The notes below the pieces were generated by a model, which was not told the DNA's origin, did no database searches, and worked only from the letters and a program-made list of their open reading frames with translations. Source: Struthio camelus (taxonomy: Eukaryota; Chordata; Aves; Struthioniformes; Struthionidae). From it: a stretch of 64,000 bases of DNA. This document shows, one piece after another, positions 1 to 11,700 of the stretch (its first letter is position 1; each line of letters begins with the position of its first letter). Location of the stretch: NCBI RefSeq assembly GCF_040807025.1, contig NC_090946.1, positions 7,606,001 through 7,670,000 on the forward strand, in the 5' to 3' direction. The position numbers were made by a program, and so were the translations under genes.

Positions 1-2310
1 CTTTGCCATCAACTCATCAGCCTCTTTCATCCTTGCGTCATCTTGACGTTGTCTCACCATCGTCTTTGTGTCATCTCATCGACTCACCAGCATTGTCATC
101 ATCTTTGTGTCATCTCATCATCATCATCTCATCCTTGATTTAGCAGTATCCTCATCTTGTCATCATCTTTGCATTGTCTCATCGTCACCATCAACTCATC
201 AGCATCTTCTTCTCACCACGGTCTTGTCATCAGCTCGTCATTGTGTGATCATCATCTCACTGTCATCCTTATCTTGTCATCATCTGATTGTCATCTAGTC
301 ATTCTCATTGTCTGATCATCATATCATCATCATCTCATTGTAGACTCACCAGCATCACTGACTCATCAACATTGTTGTCTTGCCAGCATCCCCTTTTTGT
401 CACTGTCATTTTGTCATTATCCTCTTCATTGTCTTATCATCATCCTCGTCTTGGTGGTAGCATCTTCTTGTCGCGTTCATATCGTGATCATCATCGTCTC
501 ACCGTTCTCCTCATCTCATCTCCTTGTCTTCTCATTGTCCTTGTCTCATCATTGACTCACCATCTGGTTTTGTCATCACCTGATGAACTCACTGTCTTAT
601 CATCATCGTCTCAGTGTTGTTTCTTTGTCGTCTGGTTCTCATCATCACCTCAACACCTTTGCATTGTCATCTTGTCCCATCGTTATCTTGACATCTTTGC
701 AACGTCATCCTGTGCCAAAGTCACCTCACCTTGTCAACATCTCTTCGTCATCTTTTTGGCGTTGTCTCAATTTTTTCATGCTGTCTCATCATCTTTTTGA
801 CTTCATCTTATGAACATCTCCTTATCATCTGGTCTTTTTACTATTATCTCGTCTCATTTAGTGTTGTCTCATTTTCTCAAAGTCATCTCATCAACATCTT
901 GTTATCTTGTTTTTAGTCATTTTCTAAAATTTAGTTTTTTGGGCATCCTATCATCATTTTTTCACTGTTGTCTCATCGACATCTTAAAATGATGAGACTC
1001 GTTTGTGACATTTTTGACGTTGTCGCCTTATCTTTTTGTCTCGTTATTCCTCTGGCATAGTCTAATCTGATCTTGTCTCGTTATTACATCATCATCTGGT
1101 CTGTTTGTTATTTCATTATCATCTTGTTTCATCTTTATCTCATTCTCAACTTCACTGATCTCCCACTGTCTTTGACTTGTCTCATCTATGTGGTCCTTGA
1201 CCCATCTTGCTGTCACTGTTGACACAGCCTATTGTCATCTCAACACTGCCACCCTCTTGTCATCAATTCATTCCCTTGTTGTCTCATCACCACGTTGTCG
1301 TCAGCACTGTCTCTTCGTCATCCTCTCTTCATCAACTTATCATCATCAGCTTGTCATCATCTTTTTTTTTTTTTTCATGTCACCCTCTGGTCTTGTCACC
1401 ATCTGATCTCACCATCATTTTCTCACAATTTCATTGTCAAATCTCACCCCTCTCTTGGTATACGATCTTTTCTGGTGTCATCTTCCTAGTGTTAAATCAT
1501 GAGTCTTTTCAGTGCTGTCTCATCACCTTTTTGACATCATCTTTCCAACATCGTGTCTTTATCTGGTCTTTTTGGCTTCATCTTGACATTTTTTTCAGCA
1601 TTGTCTCATTAATTTCATCATCGTCTGGTCTTTCTGGTACTGTTGCGTTGTCCTTTTGGCATTATGTCATCTGGTCTCATCATCATCCGATGTCCTCATC
1701 ACCTCATCATCATTGTCTTGTCGTCATCTTGCTGTTTCATCTCATCGACTGCAACTCATACCGTTATTGATTCTTCATCATCACCATCTCCTCGTCATCG
1801 CATCACTCTCTTGTCGTGTCTCCATCTCAACGCATTGGTGCCTTGTCTCATGGCCTTGTTATTGTCTCGTCATCTCACCAATGTATCATTGTCTGGTCTT
1901 TGGGGCATCATCTCATGATTTCATCATCTTTTTGACTTTATCTCATCAACATCTCTTTAACGCTGCCTCATTGTCTTTTTCACGTTTTCTCATTGTCTTT
2001 ATGGTATAGTGCCATCGTGTTTTTGACACCATCTCATTGCCTTATTGACATCATCTCATCAGCCTCTTGTCATCTGGTCTTTCAGGTGTTATGTTTCTAG
2101 CATCATCTGGTCAGCATCTCATTGACATCTGGTCTTTTCAGCATCTTCTCATCATCAGCATTATATCATCTAGTCTCTCTTTCATTTGATTGTCTCATCA
2201 TTTGGTCATTGTCCAGTCTTTTTGTTGTTTCAGGATTATCCAGTCTTGTCTTTATCATCATCTTGTCGTGTCATATCATCGCTCTCTCGTTCTCATTTCT
2301 CTCTCACTGG
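1..2310. repeat. Degenerate TCATC/GATGA satellite
   Basis: This is a long low-complexity tract, pyrimidine-rich on the plus strand, built from variants of TCATC, CATCATCTCATC and TTGTCATC. It begins at the window edge, so its full length is unknown, and it fades into ordinary sequence near 2310. From about 800 onward a longer recurring element appears: TCTGGTCTTT occurs near 829, 1562, 1627, 1891, 2074 and 2128, often followed within tens of bases by TTTTTGAC. The serine- and histidine-rich open frames across it are by-products of the repeat and are not genes. Confidence 0.9.
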
Positions 2311-4694
2311 TAAGGTCTCTCAGGCCTTTAGGCTTAGAGACAGGATTGAAGGAGAATAGGAACCAGCAGAAAAAGAGCACCGAGTCAAGTAGCTTTTGAG
2401 AAACACTGACCGACGCAAGTTCATGGGACAAGGCAGGATGCATCTGAGAGTGCTCTTATCTTTGCTTTGCACAGACACTCACAGGCATAGAATAATCAAT
2501 TCATTGGTATCTTTTGCAAATAGTAATGCTCACATAGGGAATCAAATCTCTTTAATAGAATGATCAGTTGCTGTCCAGATAATGACAAGAATCTCTGCTG
2601 CAACTGCCCTTGAGACAATATCTTCAGTTGGATTGGGTAAGAGTCTTGTAACTGTTGTACCGTGAATTCTTAAAAACTAGCTAGGCTGTGGTCCTATGCA
2701 ACCACATGCTTAATGCATGCTTGACACTGATAAGGCACCTGAAGGGCGCGCGCTGGCCAGCCAGCCAGGCAACAGTCAGCCTCCTAAGCTCCCTAGAAAG
2801 AGCCCTGAGCACATCCCACGTTGGTGTTTTCTCTCACAAATCCTTGAGCTTCTGATGAACCCATCTTAAGAAGCCTACTGCATCTGTAATTGTACCTTCC
2901 CCCTGAGGCTTGATCACAACTCAGTAATATTTCTCTGCTGAACAAAAGCTGTGCAGCGGGGCCTGATCCAGGCTATACCTTGGTTCCTTGCAACATAGGC
3001 AGCTTGAACCCCTTGGAGAAGGGTGAAGGTTGTAGGGAGGGTTACAGAGAGAGGGGTTTAGGCACAAGAGAGAGTCTGGACCAAAGAACAGCAGTTGCCA
3101 CCAGGGTAGCGGCTGAAGAGGAACCACAGAGGGCACAGGATGGGGTAGAGGAGCCCCTGCAACAAGTGTGAAGGAAGAAGTCACTGAAGCACTTCCCCTC
3201 CTGCAAGTTAAGAGATGGTGCCCAGTCCTAGGCACTCACCTCCTCTTCCAGGAGCCAAAACAGCAGCCGGTGCGGGCCAGGCTGCCAGAGCCAGTATGAG
3301 TAGGAAGAGAGCCAGGAGCAGCATGAAGAGAGGGCCAGGCAGAGAGCAGAGCGGGACAGGGCTGGCAAGAGCTGCCAGCAGCCAGTGGGGAGCACACAGC
3401 TACCGAGCAGCCAGAGGAGTACAGAGCTGCTCACAGAGAAACCATGCCACTGGATCCACTCAGCATCACGAGGCTTTGCCCTCACGGAGACTGAAACAGC
3501 CCAGGAAGGAACACGGCCCAGTGCTGAGGGCAGCGCAGGGGGAAGCACTAGCTGGGCTACAATCCCTAGGGAAGAGGACGCCACCCCCTGCCCCTCAGAG
3601 AAAGTAAATAACCACAGCTCTGTAGCTGCTTGCTTGGGGCAAGAGGGAGCCCAGAGCAACACACCATGTCACCTAATGTGAGACTTAGTGCAGAAAGACT
3701 ATGCTCACGTACTTGCTAAGACAAAACACAGGGGAAAATGAAAAAAGAGGAAGGAAGGGTTATTAAAACAAATGTGGGATTTGGCTTTGACTCAGGGACT
3801 TTCCCTTTTCATCTAAACGCCTTCCTCATTGCTCCTGTCAGCAGGGTTTGGAGAGTGAGCTGAATTGCTCTTTGAACACCACTGACTGCATTGGCTAGCC
3901 CCCCAGGAGCTGTAAGGGTAGCTGACACACACAGTGCGCATACGCCTCTGTTCCTCTATGGCTCTGCAGGGCCCTGGGACCCGCTCCTGCCGCCCCAGTG
4001 TGCTTCAGCAGTCACCAGGCAACAGCTTCCCAGGGCCTCAGGTAGCTGCTGGATGCACTGCAGGAGCCAGGAGATGCCTACGGCCACCAAGCACGCTCCA
4101 GGGTGTGTATGTGCAAGCATGTGGGTGTGGGTGCCACTGGGCAGGTGATGTGAACACAGCCCTACAGAAGTCACTTCCTTGCTTACTCTTTCAAAGCCAC
4201 AGCTTTTAAATAGATCTGCATCCGGCCCAAGCGAGGCTGCAGAACTTAGCCTAGGTTCTGTTTTTCCATTAGAAAAAACAAGCAGTGACAATACATTTAG
4301 CTTACATTTTTTCTAGCTGAAGGAAAAAGGGTTTCTGGTTCAGAGTAACAAGAGGTGCGAATGACCCATGGTTGGAAGCACAAATACTTGCATGTAAAAG
4401 CATCATTAGTGCATAAACCCTGCATAGAATGGATTATGAAAACATTACACGCACACGTTGATTTTAAGAATCAACGATTTCACAGCTTTCTAGGTTTAGA
4501 TTCTGCAAATAACCTGACAGACTAAGTCAGGGGCAATACCGTGTCTTCAAATGTCTGTACCGTCACTTGCAGAAACCACAGCCATCGATCTCAAAGCACA
4601 CCAACTACAGCTGTCCAGAAATAGCATAGCAGCACAGTGGTACGGAAAAAGAGAAAGATGAACGCTGATGAGGGAGCGTTTAGGGCAACAGGAC
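2311..4694. other. Intergenic, no supported gene
   Basis: This stretch separates the satellite from the 3' end of the minus-strand INCENP copy. Around 3250-3605 the plus strand is purine-rich and holds frames coding for Glu/Arg/Gln-rich peptides, preceded by a plausible acceptor (CTCTTCCAG near 3250). The best coiled-coil-like frame has an early stop and I recognise no protein family. I see no RNA gene and no named transposable element. Confidence 0.5.
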
Positions 4695-4700
4695 TTTATT
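4695..4700 (-). terminator. Poly(A) signal of the minus-strand INCENP copy
   Basis: TTTATT on the plus strand is AATAAA on the minus strand. It lies about 110 bp beyond the stop codon of the gene, a normal spacing for a short 3' UTR. Its presence argues that the paralog is a transcribed gene with its own 3' end. Confidence 0.75.
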
Positions 4701-4810
4701 TAATATTTTTATTTTCATATAAAATAAAGGATTAAAATTTGAAATATGCTGTATGCTAGGAAAACAAACTGATATGCCATATAGAGAGAAGAGACACACT
4801 TAGCCTTTTC

Positions 4811-5756
4811 TCAGTTTTTGAAGATGCAAGACGTGCCACATGCAGGTTTTGTCCCAGGTGGGGAATGCCAAACTGCTGAGCTGGTGCGTTTGAAGTATCG
4901 AGGCTTGTTCTTGCCAAAAATATCCTCCAGTTTAGGGCTTGCAATTAACCCAAAGAGCTGGTCAACATTCACTGGGTGATAGTACTGGTGTAAAATAGCT
5001 TGATTAAGCTGAAACCCTATAAAAACAACCATATCAGGGAAGTAGACTCATAACTAAGCTCTCAGCGCTCTGCTTAAGGAACCCTTCCCCTTAGAACTCC
5101 CAGAACTGTTACCCTTCTCATTCCATGCCTGAAAAAACTTAAAACCTGTGTAGAAAGTGAGATTAATACAGTCTTCCTGCTCACTGCAAAGCTCTGCACA
5201 CCTTCACACAGAACCCAGCCTGAAGATGGGGGTATCAACAGTGCTCATCGCTCATTTTTAAGTCAGTTCTTTGCACTAGAAGCATCCCAAATCCACTACC
5301 CCTTGGTTTCCTTCAGGAGAGTGGGCTACCTTATTGCAGTGAGCTTCTTTGGATCCAGACACGGGCACAGAGGACTTGGGTTTAACTTCAACACAACAGC
5401 GTGTGCAAGAAAACAACATGTGCAAGAAAACAGCGCCAGTCCCCCTCATCACTCAAAGTCAGCAGCTGCCAGCACTGCTGAAGACTTGCACACTCCCAGG
5501 CTGCGCTTCAGGGAAGCTGAAATTGCACTGAGAGGATCTGGAAAGCTCCACCTTCCTAGAGGAGGAATTAAAGCAAGCAGAACCAAACTCTGCACCTACC
5601 ATCAGCCCAGGCAGGGACAGGCTTCCGGGGTTCATTCTCATCATCTGTGGAGTCGTCACTGTTCAGATCCATCCCATAATTATTTTCACTTACTTTGGGG
5701 GACCTGGACCCCTTGGAGCCCTTTGGTGGCCCTAAGCAGGATGTGGAGATAGATTT
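4811..5756 (-). CDS. Paralog exons 18-19: acidic patch and IN box
   Basis: Exon 18 (5756-5600) ends in the family's conserved block [16 protein letters not shown] followed by PRKPVPAW. Exon 19 (5016-4811) is the IN box: [14 protein letters not shown], then ASPKLEDIF, then [13 protein letters not shown]. In known INCENPs this segment wraps the Aurora B/C kinase lobe, and the TSS motif (here T867-S868-S869) is phosphorylated by Aurora to give full activation. The conserved aromatic residues and the TSS are all present, so kinase binding is predicted. The extreme C-terminus diverges and ends CGTSCIFKN, where the plus-strand copy ends LPYSLKKY. Confidence 0.92.
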
Positions 5757-8700
5757 CTGAAACCACAGAGAAAACATTCATTAGAGCCAAAAGCACTGCC
5801 TTGCAGTCCCTGACAGGAGGGGGCTGGGCTTGCCAGGGGGCTGCAGCCAGGCCTGCGCAGTCTGACCCTTTGTGGGTGCCTCAAGGCTCTGGCAATAGCA
5901 GACAAACAGACTGTCTCAAGACCCCAGTTTTCACAGAAGGAGGCTGTTAAGGTGTCTAAGCAATGCCTGCACAAGGAGGACGAATCACGAGTCAGAGGTA
6001 AGTTCCCAGAGCTATATGCTGCGCAATGAACTTTACCCTAGAGGGAAGGTGGCCTGAAACGAGCTGACAGTAGAATTTGAGCAGATGCATCACATTTGCA
6101 CTCTTTTTCATCCCCGGCTCAAAAACAGAGCCAGAAGAGTCACACATTTGTGCATGGGAAGCCTTTGACCTACGCACTAACTGGAATATATGTAATATTC
6201 CTACTTGGCAGATAATTTGGGCTGAGGTTTCCAGTAAAACCCAGCTGTGCTCAAATCCCTCTTGGCCCTTTTGCCGATCCCTGCTTTGAAACCACAGCCT
6301 CCCTGAAAGCCAACAAGCAGTGCAGGACTGTGTACTGCAGCAGGGACTGCAAACAGCAAAACTGAAACAGCTCCTTGCCCACCACACAGCTTCCAAGCTG
6401 TAAGGAAAAGCCAGCCAGTACCCTGCCATGAAAAAGCCAGGACTCCATTTTACTTTAAAGCTGCAGGTCAGAAGAGCACAAGGCAAAGCTCGGAGGGACC
6501 TCCTGGATTTGTGGTGGGGAACAGGGACGACTAGATGACCTGACAGTCATCTGTAGTACAGACGGGCTTAGGGGTGCTGACCAGAGGACAGACCAGGAAG
6601 GCAACCCTAATTCTGCGGTGTTCTTAACATTCAGTCTAATACAGGAACAAGGGAATGCAGAGAAAGTCCACACACATTTGTATATAGGCAAAGAACTGTC
6701 ATGGTGCTCGGCTGCTTTATCAGTCTTTTTAACCCCTTTCCCCTTCTCTGTTTCTTGAAGAAAAGCCTTAGATGCATCTCTAGGTACGCTGCTTTTTCAT
6801 GCGTGGGTCCCCCACTCAAATTCTTCCACGTGTTTCATGACAGATCTGGTTTTCGTTCTCTAAAGCTCTGACTTAAGCCACAGAACGGAGAACTCCAGCA
6901 GGAAGAGGTGCCAGTCAGTCGCAGGGCAAGAGAGTCCAGGAAGGGGAGCGTGACAGAAGCAGTACTCAGGGCTGTTTGGTTCTTGGAGCAGCCTTTTCCC
7001 CCCCACCCTTCCAGTTTTCATGCCCGAGTGGCTCCAATTCAAGCCTCCTTCTGAGGAGGCAAGCAGCTCAAGAGCCAGATTTAACAGGGAGGCCTGAATC
7101 AGCGTTGCTACCGTGCCACTACCGGTGCCACTACCGGTGCTGCAGGCTAACCTGGACGCCTCATGATGTGCTGCCATCATGTGGTGATTTCCTAACATCT
7201 TTTCAAAGACGAAGCATTTTGCTTTTCCTTCAGGTTCCCCTGTACCGAGCACTCAGCCAAGTGCCCAAAAAGGACTTCCCCAGCCTCACTCTGCAAAGGC
7301 TCCTGCTGAAATCCTCTAGTGTAGGCTGCTGGGGTTTATCTCCTGCTCCTCTCCTCCATCACTGCCTATTAACAAATCCGCAGGCTGACGCCAACGCACA
7401 GAAGCCAGTTAGGCACCACAGACCTGTTTTATTCGAGGGTTCTGCTGGAATCCAGCCTCACCTTTACAGTTTTGCTCAGCCATGTGCTGGAAGCAGCAGT
7501 CATCAGTTCTGGTTGCTTGCTTTTTTTCTCCTCTCCCATATGCAGCTGAGGCTCCTGCAGACTGTCTTCCTCCTGTTAAGATATAAGAACCAAGACATTC
7601 CTCATTCATGTTCACTCAAGGAAAACAACCAGACTACCTCTGGAATTGAGCCATATTTTCTGGGGCTCCTTGCCTCCCATGCCTGTCACTCTCCTCTTTC
7701 ACAGAAAGATCTTAGAGGATTTTGTTTAATAACATCAAAAAAATCTTGTTACAGACCAAGAGTCACACAGATAGAGGGACTCCTGTCTTTGCTCAGATTC
7801 TATCAGCAAACTTTCCAGAACCCACACTCACCTTTACCACTTTGAGCCGTGTATTAGAAGCCGTGGCAATGAATTCTGGTTGCTTGCCTCTCGTCTCCTG
7901 CCCAGGCAGCTGGTACAGGTCTTTTGGGCTCTCTTCCTCCTATTAAAGAGCACCAAAGTTTTTCACTGCATAAATTCCTTATTCAGCAAACCACTTTATC
8001 CAGGAATTTTCTTCTTCCACTCTCCTCTCCTCAGGAGGGAAAGGCAGGGCATAGCTAACAGGAGAGCCAGAGCTGCAGTTGCTCTGAATTACATTCAGCT
8101 TCTCTTATCTGGAAGAGCTTTGTCACGTCTCACTCCAACCCAGTTGCTGGCAGCACATGAGGAATTCAGACCTTCATTAAAATTATATAGGAAGAAATAG
8201 GTGTTCGAAAGTCATCGGCCTAGTGAATAAGAGCGCTGAGAATACAGAAGGAAGAATTTATACTTAACATGGATAGCGTTTGGGGGGTTGATTTTTTACT
8301 GAGAAAGAAGAAAGGCAAAAAAAAAGAGATTGTGTTAATTTGTTAGGAGCAGAAAGAACATGTACTGTGATATTTTGAGACAAGCAGCTTTGACTAAGGC
8401 ATAACGTTCTTTCCTAACCTTGTGCGCAAAGTGCAAATGAGGTTATGTGAGCCATGATACCTGAAGTTTTGTTATGGGGATCACACGATCCCTATACAGT
8501 AAACAGATGTGGAAATTAGTAAAAGATGTTTTTAAAGCACCAGTGAATGTTTTTTGGAGCTGTTCCTCAAAGTGCCATTGTATGGCTGTCATTCATCTTG
8601 TTTCTGCAATACTAAGGCTACAAGGCTGAGAAAGCTCACTCGTTAACAAAAACCAATTAACTCTGATCTTAGCAATAGCGTTAACTCATTCTTGCACAAA

Positions 8701-11700
8701 ATCCAACTCCTTACAATAACATCATGTTTGGCTGGTTGTTGGATTACATTACATTCATTCCTCTAAACAATTTAACAGTTAATTTTAAAACCTTAAACAG
8801 TAAGATAGGGCTTGGAGAACAAGCCCGAAGGGGGGGAAAAAAAAACCCAAGTATTCTAGTCCTCACTGGCCTCCAAGAGAGGAGTCATTGCAAGACCACT
8901 TCAACTCCCCACCTTTATGTTTTCTCCAGTAAACACTGCCAACTCCAGCTGTGGTGGGGGGGCCTTCTCCTTCCCTCGTTGTTTGTAATCCCTGGGGAAC
9001 AAAACTTTAGTTTAGTCAAGAGGAAAGTACCCACCATCCCCTGCACTCTCAGCTTCTTACTTCAGCACCCCAAACCTTTGGTAAAGCCAAACACTCACAC
9101 CAGTCTCCCAGTTTCAGCAGTACTATTATCTCCTGCTTTGCCCTGCCTGTTGCCGAGTCCCCCTGCCCCCAGGGCAGGGTCAGGCTAAGTCATACCTCTC
9201 CTTCACTTGTTCCACCTGGCGCTGCTCTACGAGATTCTTTAGCTCCAAGACTTTCTTCCCCTTTTCTTTCACTTCATCCTCTCTCCTTTTCTGCAGGAGT
9301 TCCTGCTGCTCAAATTCATCTTCCTCCTGAAAAAGGAAACCCTTGTAACCCTCCAACTCAAGCGGGGAAAGATGGGAAGATTTGAGGCAAGCGATTTGAG
9401 ACAGCCTGTACTTGTTTTATCTCAACCTTACCTTTCACGGCTGCCCACCAGTTGGGCAGCCTTCCCTTTCTGCCCCCATAGTTACCCTTGTACGTGACCC
9501 CATCATCCAACTTGCTAGACAGAGATCTTGCATCACTGATGTTCTCATTCCCCCAAATCCCTGCAACTCCTGGCAGCAGTCTGTCTTCCTCCCACAAAGC
9601 AGAACAGTGCAGGTTCCCCGCTACTCCTTTTTTTTTTTTTTCCTGCATGCAGGAGGGACCCAGTGTTGCTCTTACCATCCTCAGCGCCTTCTGTTTCCGT
9701 GCATCAGCTTCTCCAGCCTTCTTCGATAGCTTCTTCTTGCTCCTTTCCTCTACCGCTTTCTCTTCCCGCACTTGTGAGAGACGCACCTGAGAAAGCCACA
9801 CAGCTCTGCTCCATGGCCTTTTCCACAAGGGGGAACTGGGAGACCTTCTAAAGTTTGAGGCCTGTGCTCTTAATCAGGTCTTAGTCAGACCGAGAACCCA
9901 ACACCCAAAGTGCATACGGGCATTGGATTTAGCACCAGCCTCGTGCAGCAAGTCCACCACTTACTACGGGTCACGTGAAGAGGTGCCCATCACCTGGAGT
10001 GACTGGAGAAAAAGAGCACAGACAATTACCCAGCCCCAAAATACATGCTCCAACTTTTAAGTGATTCTCTGCAGAACAGGGGGACCTAGCAAAACCGTCG
10101 TTTCCATTTTGCCTGCAGCGCTGCTCTCTACTGACTGAGCTGAACTGCACTATGAATGGAGAACATGAAGGCTGGCTGAGTCACAGAGACAAGTTTCCTT
10201 TACCTGAGCTGTCTGTCCCAGTAAAAGCGTTAGCATGTGCACAGCAGTAGATTAGCCAGGGCTGTGTGTACTTTTGACTGCTCAGGTTTTGGGAAAGGCT
10301 GAAAGGAGCACTGGGTCCTTCGTTTTCTAAAGCTGACCCTTCCAAAGATCACTTTAGCCCCTTCCCAAAACGAGCAAAAGCTCTAGAGCCCATCAATTCT
10401 AATCCTTTTGAAAGGGAAGGGGTTGTTCACAAGCGGACACCATCCTTCGCCCGAGGGCTCGTTCCCTCTGCCCTGAGCCAACATCAGTGTTTCAAGCTGC
10501 TGCTGGGACTCCAGGTCAGTCACAGCCTCCCTCAATCCTGCAGAAGCTGCACTGGTGTACAAAAGCAGCAGCAGACATCGTCCACGTGCAGCCGGCCACG
10601 TCTGATCCTAGCACGCTCTACATCTTCCACCTGCCCTCAAAACAGAGGGAGGCAAGGCTTTAAAAGGAAGCACAATCCAAATACGCACAGAGCCACCAAC
10701 ATGTCTAACAGTCAGGAGCTTCCCTTAGTTGCCTGGTAGCTATTCTTTCCTGCCACACTTCTGCAACCCCCTACAAGCACTGCGGCCTTGCTGCGTGGCT
10801 ATCGCTTCGTGCGACTGACTCACTTGCTCTAAGTGTGTTGCGGCTGAATAATGCCGTCTCACCTGCAGTGCCGGTTCACAAGACACACAGACAAGAGATG
10901 CTGCCACATTCCTTGAATGCGGAGCACCATCAACACTGCAGGTCAGAACAGGAATATTTAGAGCCACTGCAGAGGTTTGAGAACACATAGCCTCCTCTTA
11001 CCAAGCAGAGGATCTCAAGAGTCTGTTTTAGAGGCAGGCTTACCCACCACCTGATTAGTCACCGTCAGCAGCAACCCTGTGCTTGCACTTATTACACCTG
11101 TGACAAACTAGTGGCCTGTTTGCACCCTCTCAGTCTCACTGCTCACCAGGAGCAGACATCATTGTCCCGATTGGTCTGAAGCTTGCTCAGGCTTACCTTT
11201 TCATCATTCTGCAAGATCTTCTGTTCCATCCGCTTTTTCTTTTCTTCTTCTATTTGTTCCACCCGCTCCCGAGCCTGCAGCGCCTTCCTTAGACGCTCTT
11301 CCCTCTTCCTGGGCAACACATGTGCAAGAGGGGCTTCTTAGCTTTGTCTGCTCTGGCATAGAGGATGATGCAAGGCACAAGGACTTGCCATGGTAACTGG
11401 GGCTCGTGGCTCATTCTCTAGCATGGGAGCTTTCTAGTACCATGCGGCAACCATCATTTTGCTCGACTTGCTTTGACTGAGCCTAGCCTAAGCTCACACC
11501 CGGACTACGTTCAGCAGACATCAGTAGGTGCTTTGCACCGATGCCGTTCTTTCTGCGGCTAGCCGTGAGCAGTGGTGCCCAGGGAGCATCACTTGCAGAA
11601 CGGTCCTTCCAAGTGGGAGGCAAAGAGGACAATACAAGAGTGCTGTCTGCCTGGCAGGAAAGGCCTCCAAAACAATTCTGTGCTAAACCATGGAAGGAGC

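Noticed and set aside
68-1770. Serine/histidine-rich open frames up to 187 codons
   Set aside because: They are direct translations of the TCATC-type repeat in several frames, with no start context, splice logic or family.
1-2310. CRISPR-like array
   Set aside because: The repeats are short, degenerate and without uniform spacers, and the window is eukaryotic.
6976-7845. A 289-codon plus-strand open frame
   Set aside because: It lies antisense to exons 16-17 of the INCENP paralog and their introns and matches no family I recognise. The minus-strand exon reading explains the conserved parts.
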